Shown here: positions 15,579 to 23,574 of the stretch, in pieces
Position numbering within the stretch: the stretch's first letter is position 1
Layout of the letters: every line of letters starts with the position of its first letter
Assembly (NCBI GenBank): GCA_964589175.1
Contig: CAZPRY010000043.1
Coordinates: 1-31,178 of the forward strand
Length of the DNA stretch: 31,178 bases
Direction: 5' to 3'
From: CAZPRY01 sp964589175
Lineage (GTDB): Bacteria > Fidelibacterota > UBA2242
The notes under the pieces: generated by a model
Databases searched by the model: none
The model's input: only the letters and a program-made list of their open reading frames with translations
What the model was told of the DNA's origin: nothing
Translations under genes and position numbers: made by a program

Positions 15579-16759
15579 AATTTGATTTTTATAGCCTTCT
15601 GATACCCCAAAAACTGAGGGACGGAAATCCCGATGAACCGAAACTGCGTTCGGCCATGGGACGCTTCGCCGGCTGGGCCAGTATCTATGTGAACCTGATC
15701 CTGTTTATCGCCAAACTGGTTGCCGGCCTGATGATCAAATCGATTGCCCTGATTGCCGACGCAGTCCATTCGCTGTCGGATGTCGCCACCTCGATTATCG
15801 TCATCGTGGGCTATAAAATATCCGACAAGCCGGCGGATGCGGAGCATCCCTACGGTCATCAGCGCGCGGAATATATCGCCACGCTGATTATCTCGATTCT
15901 GCTTTGCGTAGCCGGGCTCGAGTTCATCCGGGAAGCCGTGAAGCGTTTTCAGAATCCCCAGGTGAGCCGGGTTGGCATCGGGATTTTAGTCTTCATCGTC
16001 TTTACGATCTTGGTGAAATACGCGCTCGGTAAATTCGCCGATAAAATCGCCAAACGGATTCATTCCGGAGCCGTCAAAGCCGATTCGCTGCATCATTATA
16101 CGGATGCGCTTAGTTCAGTCCTGGTGCTGATCGCGGTCTGGGGCAGCGATTTCGGTTATAAGCGATTGGACGGCGTTGGTGGTATCCTGGTCGGGATCAT
16201 TCTTATCTGGGCCGGATATTCGATTGCCAGGGAGGCCGCCGATCTGCTTCTGGGAAAACCGCCGACTCCCGAGATGGTGCGCGAAATCCGTAAAACCTGT
16301 CGATCGATCAAGAACGTCCTGAATGCGCACGACATCGCGGTGCACAGCTACGGCAACCGCAAATTCATCGGTGTGCATGTGGAAGTGGATCAGAAAAAAA
16401 GCAGTACGATTGCCCATGAAATCGCCGATCATGTTGAAGACACGCTGCGACGAAAATTCGATGCCTATTCCATGATCCACGTCGATCCCGTTGATATGGA
16501 AAGCGAAGATGTGAAAAAGGCGAACGCGATTCTGGATCGCATCGTTAGCGATAGTGCGGAGATCAAGGAATATCATGATCTGCGGCTTGTCAAAAAACCG
16601 GGTTATCAACTTGTAATATTTGACCTGGTGCCGATAGATCCGGTCAATAAAAGATGCGAAGATTTCAACGAATGTGAAGAGTTAAAACGGGCTTTACGCG
16701 AGGCTTTTCCCGGATGCGAAGTACACGTGACGATCGATCCGGTGTACGTTTTTAACTAA
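15575..16759 (+). CDS. Cation diffusion facilitator transporter
   Basis: A 394-residue protein starting at a GTG that overlaps the LeuD-like stop (GTGA), so probably translationally coupled. Six membrane segments can be placed between about residues 33 and 225. Metal-site motifs are ADAVHSLSDV (61-70, Asp62/His65/Asp69), HPYGHQRAEY (91-100) and ADSLHHYTDALSS (169-181). A cytoplasmic C-terminal domain follows, with what looks like a second regulatory segment that makes the protein longer than FieF (about 300 residues). CDF proteins export Zn2+, Fe2+ or Mn2+ in exchange for protons. Placement among iron-sulfur hydratase genes could mean a link to iron handling, but specificity cannot be read. 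Confidence 0.88.
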   Translation: MKFDFYSLLIPQKLRDGNPDEPKLRSAMGRFAGWASIYVNLILFIAKLVAGLMIKSIALIADAVHSLSDVATSIIVIVGYKISDKPADAEHPYGHQRAEYIATLIISILLCVAGLEFIREAVKRFQNPQVSRVGIGILVFIVFTILVKYALGKFADKIAKRIHSGAVKADSLHHYTDALSSVLVLIAVWGSDFGYKRLDGVGGILVGIILIWAGYSIAREAADLLLGKPPTPEMVREIRKTCRSIKNVLNAHDIAVHSYGNRKFIGVHVEVDQKKSSTIAHEIADHVEDTLRRKFDAYSMIHVDPVDMESEDVKKANAILDRIVSDSAEIKEYHDLRLVKKPGYQLVIFDLVPIDPVNKRCEDFNECEELKRALREAFPGCEVHVTIDPVYVFN

Positions 16760-16793
16760 TTGCTAAGGTAGAACCAGTTTAGGAGGAATATTG

Positions 16794-17993
16794 ATGACGA
16801 AGAGAGCCATCGTAACGATGCCCGGTGATGGGATAGGCAAACATGTTCTGGAAGAGGCCGTCCGGGTGCTGGATGCGGCTGGTTTTGAGGCGAATTATAT
16901 CCATGCGGATATCGGCTGGGAATTCTGGTGTAGACAGGGCAATCCGCTGCCGCAGCGGACGCTGGATCTGATCGCCGAGCACAAAATTGCACTTTTCGGT
17001 GCGATAACATCCAAGCCTAAAGATGCGGCCGCGGCCGAGCTTGTTCCTGAACTTCAGGACAAAGGTCTGGTCTATTCCAGCCCGATTGTCGGCCTGCGCC
17101 AGCATTTCGGTCTGGATATTTGTGTGCGTCCCTGCCATTCATACAAAGGCAACCCGCTCAATTTTATTCGCCGCGGCGCAAAGGGTGCGATTGAGGAACC
17201 CGAGGTGGATGTGGTGATTTTTCGCCAGAATACCGAAGGTTTATACAGCGGCGTCGAATGGACCAATCCGCCGGATCAGGTCTATCAGGCCTTGCTGACC
17301 CACCCGAAGTTCAAGAAGAATTTCGGACAGGTTCCCAAAGAAGAAATCTCGGTTTCCACCCGGATTTTCACTAAAAAGGCGACGGAGCGAATCCTGCGCG
17401 CGGCCTTTGAGCATGCCCGCAAATATGGCTATAAGTCCGTAACGGTTTGCGAAAAACCTAATGTGATCCGCGAGACTTCCGGTATGATGTATAAAATGGC
17501 GCAGATGATGCAGAAGAACGAATATCCCGGGATCGAACTCCGGAACACGAATATCGATGCGCAGATGATGTGGCTGACCAAGAATCCCGAGACCTACGGC
17601 GTTATCGTCGCCGGCAATATGTTCGGCGACATCGTCTCCGATGGATTTGCCGGTTTGATCGGCGGACTCGGTTTCGCCTGTTCGGCGCAATTCAATCCCG
17701 ACAGCGGTATCGGCGTGTTCGAACCGACGCACGGCTCGGCGCCGAAATACGCGGATTACCCGGTTTCGATCGTCAACCCGATCGCCATGGTCGAATCCGC
17801 CTGCATGATGCTGGATTATATCGAGGAGAATAAAATCGCCGCGAAAATCCGGAAAGCCGTAGCAAGCATTGTGGCCGAAGGCAAGGTGCGGACCTATGAT
17901 ATGATGAAAATGTCCGGACGGCCGGATGTCGTCGAGAAAGGTGCGGCATCGACACATCAGATGGCCGATGCGATCATCGCCAGGATGAAATAG
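16794..17993 (+). CDS. Isocitrate/isopropylmalate dehydrogenase family protein, probably isocitrate dehydrogenase
   Basis: A 399-residue protein; the ATG at 16794 is chosen over a TTG one codon upstream because AGGAGG (16781-16786) is better spaced. Family marks are TMPGDGIGKHVLEEAVRVLD (8-27), VIFRQNTEGLYSGVEW (141-156), the lysine in VCEKPNVIRETSG (218-230, Lys221), NIDAQMMW with Asp255, NMFGDIVSDG with Asp279 and Asp283, and GVFEPTHGSAPKYA (307-320). The RxNTEGLYSG loop with a long intact protein suggests isocitrate rather than 3-isopropylmalate, supported by neighbouring aconitase and citrate lyase genes. It oxidatively decarboxylates isocitrate to 2-oxoglutarate, or the reverse under reducing conditions. 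NAD versus NADP use is not decided. Confidence 0.85.
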   Translation: MTKRAIVTMPGDGIGKHVLEEAVRVLDAAGFEANYIHADIGWEFWCRQGNPLPQRTLDLIAEHKIALFGAITSKPKDAAAAELVPELQDKGLVYSSPIVGLRQHFGLDICVRPCHSYKGNPLNFIRRGAKGAIEEPEVDVVIFRQNTEGLYSGVEWTNPPDQVYQALLTHPKFKKNFGQVPKEEISVSTRIFTKKATERILRAAFEHARKYGYKSVTVCEKPNVIRETSGMMYKMAQMMQKNEYPGIELRNTNIDAQMMWLTKNPETYGVIVAGNMFGDIVSDGFAGLIGGLGFACSAQFNPDSGIGVFEPTHGSAPKYADYPVSIVNPIAMVESACMMLDYIEENKIAAKIRKAVASIVAEGKVRTYDMMKMSGRPDVVEKGAASTHQMADAIIARMK

Positions 17994-18002
17994 TGGTGAT
18001 CA

Positions 18003-18070
18003 GCCACGGAGGCACAGAGAATTTTTAAATAAATTTTTGTTAATCTCAGTGCTTTCAGTGTCTCTGTGGC
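18003..18070. repeat. Imperfect inverted repeat of the GCCACAGAG/CTCTGTGGC class
   Basis: gccacggaggcacagag (18003-18019) is nearly complementary to ctgtgtctctgtggc-type sequence ending at 18070 (cagtgtctctgtggc), with an AT-rich middle. Repeats of this kind are widespread in intergenic DNA of diverse bacteria. It lies between the isocitrate dehydrogenase and HD-domain genes. A partial copy is at 27006-27032. Confidence 0.55.
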
Positions 18071-18090
18071 AAATTAAGAAAGGCAGGATT

Positions 18091-18642
18091 GTGAAAAAAG
18101 AAATATTGGATTTATGGCCTGAACTGACCTGGATTCAGGATAAAGAATTACGCGAAAAAACCGCCCGGACCTGGGAACTGGCCCTCGAAAAGAGCGTTCT
18201 GACTGCGGACGATCTGCGACGGATTCCGTTCACCTTGCTATGCGGGCCGGATCTGAAGGTGACCTTCATGGATCACAAACGTTCGGTCGTGCGCATTGCG
18301 CGCGACGCCGGTCAGACGATCAACGAAATGTACCACGGCGAATTGCCAGTCGATATGGACGTATTGATCGCCGGCGCGATTCTCTGCGATATCGGCAAAT
18401 TACTCGAGTATGTGCTCGATGAAAACGGGAAAGCCGTTCAGGGTGTTTACGGAAAGTACCTGCGCCACCCGTTTTCGGGCGTTTCCCTGGCGGAGCAGTG
18501 TGGGGTGCGAGCCGAGGTCTGCCATATCATTGCCGCCCACGCCGGCGAGGGGGATTTGATCAAACGCAGCACTGAAGCCTACATCGTGCATCATGCCGAT
18601 TTCATGACATTCCTGCCGTTTAAGGAGAGGCTCAAGGTATGA
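18091..18642 (+). CDS. HD-domain protein with a Cys-Asp in place of His-Asp
   Basis: A 183-residue protein. The GTG at 18091 follows AGGCAGG; the longer frame would start inside the repeat element. It has the helical HD fold with candidate metal ligands His62 (DHKRSV), Asp100 (CDIGKLLEY), His126 (RHPFSG), His150 (AAHAGEGD) and Asp170 (HHADFM). The residue before Asp100 is Cys99 where the family normally has His, so a metal ligand may be altered. HD proteins are phosphohydrolases or signalling enzymes acting on nucleotides or phospho-compounds. It sits between isocitrate dehydrogenase and aconitase and overlaps the aconitase start by four bases (ATGA), implying a role tied to this pathway, perhaps regulatory. 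The substrate is unknown. Confidence 0.75.
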   Translation: MKKEILDLWPELTWIQDKELREKTARTWELALEKSVLTADDLRRIPFTLLCGPDLKVTFMDHKRSVVRIARDAGQTINEMYHGELPVDMDVLIAGAILCDIGKLLEYVLDENGKAVQGVYGKYLRHPFSGVSLAEQCGVRAEVCHIIAAHAGEGDLIKRSTEAYIVHHADFMTFLPFKERLKV

Positions 18643-20447
18643 ACCTGATCGAGAAAATACTGGCTAGTCACAGCAATCTGACGGAAGTCAACCCCGGTGA
18701 TATTATCGATGTCGGGATCGACGCGCGCGCGGCCCGCGATTTCGGCGGCGCCAATGTGGTCAAGAACCTGATCGATAACGGTCTGGAAGTAAACGATCCG
18801 TTGCGCACCTTTTTTACCTTTGACTGTAATCCCGGCGGGTCCGATCAGAAATACGCGGCCAATCAGCATTTCTGCCGTCAGTATGCCCGCGAGAAGGGCA
18901 TCCGGATCTACGATGTGGATGCCGGAATCGGGACGCACCTGGCGATCGATAACGGCCTGATTCTGCCCGGCGGAACCTTCGTCTCCACCGATTCGCATGC
19001 CAATATTATGGGCGCAATCGGAGCCTTCGGTCAGGGCATGGGCGACCAGGATATTGCCGCCGTCTGGGCCCACGGCAAGGCCTGGTTTAAAGTGCCGGAA
19101 TCGGTGAAACTGAATTTAACCGGCAAGCGCCCTGAAAACGTGAGCGCCAAAGACATTGTGCTGAACCTGCTCGACCGCTTTGGAGCCAATCAGTTGCTGG
19201 GCTATTCGGTGGAAATGAGCGGAGAAGCGGTCGATGCGCTGACACTCGATGAACGCATCACGATTTCGTCGATGGGCACCGAGATGGGCGCCATCATTAT
19301 CCTGTTCACGCCTACACCGGCCGTTGTTGCGGAATTGGAAACGCGGACCGGTAAAAAGATCGAAATTGTCGCAGCCGACCGGGATGCGGAGTACGATAGT
19401 GAAGTGGAGGTAGATATTTCCACGTTCAAGGCGATGGTGGCCCGGCCGGGACACCCGCATGACAATATCGCTATCGAAGCGGTAAAAAAAACCAAGATCG
19501 ACTCGGCCTTTATCGGCAGCTGTACCAATGGTCGTATGGAGGATTTCCGCATCGCCGCCGCTATTCTGAAGGATAAAAAATTGGCTCCCGGGGTGGTTCT
19601 GAAGATTGTACCTGCGACGGATGCGGTCTGGAGACAGGCGCTGGAAGAGGGACTGATCCGGATCTTCAAAGATGCCGGCGCACTGGTTTCCAATGCCGGC
19701 TGTGCGGGCTGCGCCGCCGGACAGATCGGTCAGAACGGACCGAACGAAATCACCGTCAGCACGGGCAATCGTAACTTCGCCGGAAAGCAGGGCAAAGGCA
19801 GTGTTTACCTGGCATCACCGGCCATCGTGGCTGCGTCGGCGGTGGCCGGCTACATCACCACACCGGATGATTTGCCGCGGGAAGCCGCCCGGTTCACCGC
19901 CCTGGGCATCCGCCTGGGTGAAGCCCGGGCGAAAGGGCGTCCTGTCACAACACCGGTTGAATTCAGCGGCCGCGTTTGGCTGATCCCAATGGACGATATC
20001 GATACCGACATGATCTTCCACAACCGCTACCTGACCATTACGGATATTAAGGATATGGGGCAGTACACCTTTGATAATCTGAAAGGCTATGAGAACTTCG
20101 CCAAACAGGCGCGACCCGGCGACATCGTCATGACGGGCAAGAATTTCGGCGCGGGCAGCTCGCGTCAGCAGGCGGTGGATTGCTTCCAATCACTGGGCAT
20201 TCCGCTGATCCTGGCTGAATCGTTCGGCGCGATCTATGAGCGCAACGCCATCAACGCCGCCATGCCCATCCTGACTTACGCCCCGGGCTTGATTGAAGAA
20301 CTCGATATCCGCGACGGCGATACCGTGACAGTGCATCTCGAAAGCGGAATGATCGGCAATGAGCGTTCCGGAAAAACCGGGAAGGTTCAGCCATTCTCGC
20401 AGGTTCAGATAGATATTTATAAGCGAGGCGGGCTGCTCAATAAATAA
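18639..20447 (+). CDS. Single-chain aconitase-family hydratase (LeuC-LeuD fusion type), probable aconitase
   Basis: A 602-residue protein beginning at an ATG that overlaps the HD gene stop. Residues 1-400 are the catalytic half: FVSTDSHANIMGAIGAFGQG (114-133), then the cluster cysteines Cys295 (GSCTNGRMEDF), Cys355 and Cys358 (NAGCAGCAAGQIG). A linker leads to the swivel domain, 443-602, with WLIPMDDIDTDMIFHNRYL and TGKNFGAGSSRQQA (499-512). The order matches Aquifex-type and other compact aconitases and is much shorter than AcnA (about 890 residues). Isocitrate dehydrogenase two genes upstream supports citrate/isocitrate as substrate. It may cover the aconitase step, leaving the two-subunit hydratase for another substrate or as a second isozyme. 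Confidence 0.85.
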   Translation: MNLIEKILASHSNLTEVNPGDIIDVGIDARAARDFGGANVVKNLIDNGLEVNDPLRTFFTFDCNPGGSDQKYAANQHFCRQYAREKGIRIYDVDAGIGTHLAIDNGLILPGGTFVSTDSHANIMGAIGAFGQGMGDQDIAAVWAHGKAWFKVPESVKLNLTGKRPENVSAKDIVLNLLDRFGANQLLGYSVEMSGEAVDALTLDERITISSMGTEMGAIIILFTPTPAVVAELETRTGKKIEIVAADRDAEYDSEVEVDISTFKAMVARPGHPHDNIAIEAVKKTKIDSAFIGSCTNGRMEDFRIAAAILKDKKLAPGVVLKIVPATDAVWRQALEEGLIRIFKDAGALVSNAGCAGCAAGQIGQNGPNEITVSTGNRNFAGKQGKGSVYLASPAIVAASAVAGYITTPDDLPREAARFTALGIRLGEARAKGRPVTTPVEFSGRVWLIPMDDIDTDMIFHNRYLTITDIKDMGQYTFDNLKGYENFAKQARPGDIVMTGKNFGAGSSRQQAVDCFQSLGIPLILAESFGAIYERNAINAAMPILTYAPGLIEELDIRDGDTVTVHLESGMIGNERSGKTGKVQPFSQVQIDIYKRGGLLNK

Positions 20448-20448
20448 T

Positions 20449-21615
20449 ATGACAATCAAAGACATATCGGCGTCGCTGGCGGAGTACCGGGAACTCTTTC
20501 CGGTCACTGCCCACCACGTTTATATGAATCATGCGGCCACGTCGCCGCTGTCGCTCCGGGTGATTGCTGCGATGCAGGAACACCTGCAGGAGCGCAGCGA
20601 GAGCTGTCCGGACAACTGGCCTCAGACCTTCGAACGCAGCGGGAAACTGCGCAGTCTCATCGCTGAATTGATCGGCACGACGCCCGACCGCCTGGCCCTG
20701 CTGCAAAACACCTGTTCCGGGTTGAATGTAATCGCCGCCGGCCTGGACTGGCAGGCGGGTGACGAAATTCTGATTCCCGAGGGCGAATTCCCGGCTAATG
20801 TCTATCCGTTCACAAACCTGGAGAGATTCGGAGTTAAGGTTCGATTTCTGGCGGTTCCGGAGGGCGGTCTGACACCTGAGATTCTGGAGCGTTCAATCAG
20901 TCCGCGCACTCGTTTACTCACGCTCAGTTTCGTCGAATTTCTCAGCGGCTACAAGGCTGATCTGGCAATTATCGGTAAGATCTGCCATGCCAACGACATC
21001 ATCTTCGTCGTGGACGGCATTCAGGGAGTCGGTGCTATTCCCATTGATGTTGAGGAGTTCGGAATCGATGCCCTGGCGAACGGGATGCACAAATGGATGA
21101 TGTGTCCGCAGGGACTCGCGTTTCTGTATCTTTCGCGCGAATTGCAGGGCAGAGTTCATCCCACGCACCTCGGTTGGGTGGGAGTTAAGAAACCTGAAGA
21201 GTTTTTAAATTACCCGCAGGAATTATCGGAAGAGGCGCGGCGCTATGAACTGGGCGGTTTCAATAGTGCCGGCGTGGCGGGGGCCGTCGCGGCGGTTTCC
21301 ATGTTGCTGGAAGTCAGTCCGCAAAACACGTATGTACAGCTAAAGACGCTGACTTCGCGCTTGATGGAAGGGCTTGAGAAACTGGGATACAGACTATACA
21401 CACACAGCGACCTGAATCATCGTTCGGGAATTGTGACTTTTCATCCCCGGGATAAAAACCTTTCGGAAAGACTGTATCAGAGGCTCACTGAACAAAATAT
21501 TACCATTTCCATGCGCAGCAGCATGATCCGGGTGGCGCCGCACTTCTATAACACCGTGGAAGAAATCGACCGGGTGCTATCGGTCTGTGACGGCTTTATA
21601 AGGCATTTACATTAA
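20449..21615 (+). CDS. Class V aminotransferase-fold PLP enzyme
   Basis: A 388-residue protein starting one base after the aconitase stop. The PLP lysine is Lys215 in NGMHKWMMCPQG and the cofactor-pairing aspartate is Asp189 in FVVDGIQGVGAIP. YMNHAATSPLS (25-35), LLQNTCSGLNVIAAGL (84-99) and FNSAGVAGAVAA also fit the class V group, which includes cysteine desulfurases, isopenicillin N epimerase-like enzymes and serine-pyruvate type aminotransferases. The active-site cysteine loop of IscS/SufS is not evident near the C-terminus, so desulfurase activity for iron-sulfur assembly is uncertain even though the operon encodes two iron-sulfur hydratases. An amino-transfer or lyase role is equally possible. 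Confidence 0.82.
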   Translation: MTIKDISASLAEYRELFPVTAHHVYMNHAATSPLSLRVIAAMQEHLQERSESCPDNWPQTFERSGKLRSLIAELIGTTPDRLALLQNTCSGLNVIAAGLDWQAGDEILIPEGEFPANVYPFTNLERFGVKVRFLAVPEGGLTPEILERSISPRTRLLTLSFVEFLSGYKADLAIIGKICHANDIIFVVDGIQGVGAIPIDVEEFGIDALANGMHKWMMCPQGLAFLYLSRELQGRVHPTHLGWVGVKKPEEFLNYPQELSEEARRYELGGFNSAGVAGAVAAVSMLLEVSPQNTYVQLKTLTSRLMEGLEKLGYRLYTHSDLNHRSGIVTFHPRDKNLSERLYQRLTEQNITISMRSSMIRVAPHFYNTVEEIDRVLSVCDGFIRHLH

Positions 21616-21660
21616 TACGGATTATTCCTAAATTAAAACCAAAGTAAAGAGGAGAATATC

Positions 21661-22254
21661 ATGAAAAAGGGTTGGATCATATTGATCGTTATAGTCGTCC
21701 TCCTGTTCATTATCGGAGGCCGATTGGTAGGTACCTACAATTCACTGGTGACCCTGGAAGAGGGAGTTAATCAGAGCTGGGCGCAAGTCAACAATCAGTA
21801 CCAGCGCCGCGCCGACCTGATTCCCAACCTGGTCGAAACGGTCAAAGGCTACGCCGCGCACGAGCAGGAAACCTTCACGGCGGTGATCGAAGCCCGCGCG
21901 AAAGTCGGCCAGTTGACAGTTACTCCCGAAGTACTTGAGAACCCGGAAGCATTTGCGCGTTTTCAGCAGGTGCAGGGCGAGATCGGTTCGGTACTGAGCC
22001 GTTTGATGGCGATTTCGGAAAATTACCCGCAATTGAAAGCCAACGAAAATTTCCTGGCATTGCAGGCCCAACTGGAAGGTACCGAGAACCGGATTGCCGT
22101 CGAGCGCAAACGTTTCAATGAGACGGTGCAGAGTTTCAATACGCGCATTCGCCGCTTCCCGACCAATATCATCGCCGGCATGTTCAACTTCGATCAGAAA
22201 GTCTATTTCCAGGCTGAAGCCGGAGCGGAACAGGCACCGAAAGTATCCTTTTAG
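21661..22254 (+). CDS. LemA family protein
   Basis: A 197-residue protein with AAAGAGGAG before the ATG. A single N-terminal membrane segment (about residues 4-22) leads into the LemA helical domain: YNSLVTLEEGVNQSWAQVNN (26-45), QYQRRADLIPNLVETVKGYA, ANENFLALQAQLEGTENRIA and VERKRFNETVQSFNTRIRRF. LemA proteins are membrane-anchored and commonly sit beside TPM-domain proteins, as here. Their function is unclear; links to membrane protein turnover and envelope stress have been suggested. Confidence 0.93.
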   Translation: MKKGWIILIVIVVLLFIIGGRLVGTYNSLVTLEEGVNQSWAQVNNQYQRRADLIPNLVETVKGYAAHEQETFTAVIEARAKVGQLTVTPEVLENPEAFARFQQVQGEIGSVLSRLMAISENYPQLKANENFLALQAQLEGTENRIAVERKRFNETVQSFNTRIRRFPTNIIAGMFNFDQKVYFQAEAGAEQAPKVSF

Positions 22255-22273
22255 TATTTAGATCGGATTGTAC

Positions 22274-23026
22274 ATGAAATCACGCAGTAGAATATTTCCC
22301 GGTATCGCGCTCGCAATCCTGCTGGGTGCCCGCCTGTTAGCGCTGGACGTCCCGCAGCTGCAGCATCGCGTAACCGACCTGGCTGGAGTATTGTCGCCAT
22401 CGCAAACTTCCCAGTTGGAACAGAAACTTTATCTTTTCGAGCAGAACACCACCAACCAGATCGCGGTCCTGATCCTCAGCTCCCTGGAGGGTGAGGTCAT
22501 CGAGGATTACGCTATTCGTGTCGTCGATAAATGGCAATTGGGCGAGAAGGGCAAGGACAACGGCGTTCTGCTCCTGATCGCGGTCAGCGACCGGCAGATG
22601 CGGATCGAGGTCGGCTACGGCCTGGAGGGCGCGCTGACCGATCTGTTGAGTTCCAGCATCATTCGCAACGAGATCAGCCCGGAATTTCGTAAGGGCAACT
22701 ATTTCGGCGGGATTGATGCCGGCACGAGCGCCATTATGAATGCCACCGTCGGCGAATACAAAGCCGATCCGCAGAAATACAATCGTTCCAACGGCGAATC
22801 CGGGGGTTCGGTGGGATCGTTTATCGTTTTTATTTTCTTTCTGCTGTTCTTTCTGACAGCTGGCCGCAAAGGACGACGCGGCCTGTTCTGGGCGCTCCTG
22901 GGAGCCAGCATGTTTCGCGGCGGCGGCCGGGGCGGTGGTTACGGCGGCGGTTTTGGTGGTGGATTTGGCGGATTCTCCGGTGGCGGCGGCGGCTTCGGCG
23001 GCGGCGGTGCCTCGGGAGGATGGTAA
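22274..23026 (+). CDS. TPM-domain (YgcG-like) membrane protein with glycine-rich tail
   Basis: A 250-residue protein; ATG at 22274 preferred to a TTG two codons earlier. Residues 1-26 are a signal peptide. The TPM domain spans about 28-160: VTDLAGVLSPSQTSQLEQKL, IAVLILSSLEGEVIEDYAIR, GKDNGVLLLIAVSDRQMRIE and VGYGLEGALTDLLSS. A membrane segment (about 176-198) is followed by a short basic linker and a glycine-rich tail (about 216-250) ending in GASGGW. This is the standard YgcG architecture, placing the TPM domain outside the cytoplasmic membrane. It follows lemA closely and is probably in the same operon. Confidence 0.92.
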   Translation: MKSRSRIFPGIALAILLGARLLALDVPQLQHRVTDLAGVLSPSQTSQLEQKLYLFEQNTTNQIAVLILSSLEGEVIEDYAIRVVDKWQLGEKGKDNGVLLLIAVSDRQMRIEVGYGLEGALTDLLSSSIIRNEISPEFRKGNYFGGIDAGTSAIMNATVGEYKADPQKYNRSNGESGGSVGSFIVFIFFLLFFLTAGRKGRRGLFWALLGASMFRGGGRGGGYGGGFGGGFGGFSGGGGGFGGGGASGGW

Positions 23027-23040
23027 AGAAGACAAGACGA

Positions 23041-23099
23041 AAGTTTAAAGTCGAAGCGTAGCGAGGACCCCGCTGTGACGGGGGAAAAAGTTTAAAGTA
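23041..23099. repeat. Short direct repeat around a hairpin
   Basis: aaagtttaaagt occurs at 23041-23052 and again at 23088-23099. Between them is CCCCG-ctgtga-CGGGG (23069-23084). The element fills most of the spacer between the two TPM genes. It may be a small dispersed repeat; the hairpin lacks a T-run and is not a good terminator. Confidence 0.4.
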
Positions 23100-23121
23100 A
23101 GCGAAAATAAGAAGAGCAAAA

Positions 23122-23574
23122 ATGGCACTGATTGATCACTATTTTATGAAGGCGGATTTGCAGAAAATTGCGCAGGCCTGCGGCGAAGTCGAGAAAAAAA
23201 CAGCCGGTGAAATCCGGGTCAGCGTCTTCAGCAAACGCCCCCGCAAGCTGAAGAAACTTGCCCTGGATGAGGTCGCGCTGGACGAATTTTACCACATGGG
23301 AATGGACAAGACCCGCGACCGGACGGGGATCCTGCTTTTCATCCTTTTGGCCGAGAGAAAATTCCAGATCCTGGCGGATACCGGCATCAACGCCAAAGTC
23401 GAGCAGCAAGTCTGGGACGAACTGGCCGCCGGACTTTCCGATAGTTTTAAAAAGGGCGCGTACCTGGAAGGCGTGTTGCAGACCGTAGCCGGCATGGGCA
23501 TAATTCTGGCCCAATGGTTTCCGCGCAAAGCCGACGATACCAACGAACTGAGCAATGAAGTCAGAGTGGGATAA
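23122..23574 (+). CDS. Small TPM-domain protein
   Basis: A 150-residue protein without a signal peptide, consisting mainly of a shortened TPM domain: FMKADLQKIAQACGEVEKKT (8-27), AGEIRVSVFSKRP, DRTGILLFILLAERKFQILA, DTGINAKVEQQVWDELA and GVLQTVAGMGIILAQWFP. Such a protein often accompanies the larger YgcG-like protein and LemA. The last residues (NELSNEVRVG) come just before the base composition turns AT-rich, and the downstream gene starts inside this one with a 20-base overlap, so the C-terminus may have been reshaped by the neighbouring insertion. Confidence 0.87.
   Translation: MALIDHYFMKADLQKIAQACGEVEKKTAGEIRVSVFSKRPRKLKKLALDEVALDEFYHMGMDKTRDRTGILLFILLAERKFQILADTGINAKVEQQVWDELAAGLSDSFKKGAYLEGVLQTVAGMGIILAQWFPRKADDTNELSNEVRVG

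Noticed and set aside
17241..17957. A 238-codon minus-strand frame opposite isocitrate dehydrogenase
   Set aside because: Antisense shadow, no start signal and no domain.
18037..18090. An upstream ATG extension of the HD-domain gene
   Set aside because: It would translate the inverted-repeat element and has no ribosome binding site; the GTG at 18091 does.
22337..23035. A 232-codon minus-strand frame opposite the YgcG-like gene
   Set aside because: Open only because of the glycine-rich coding bias on the other strand.
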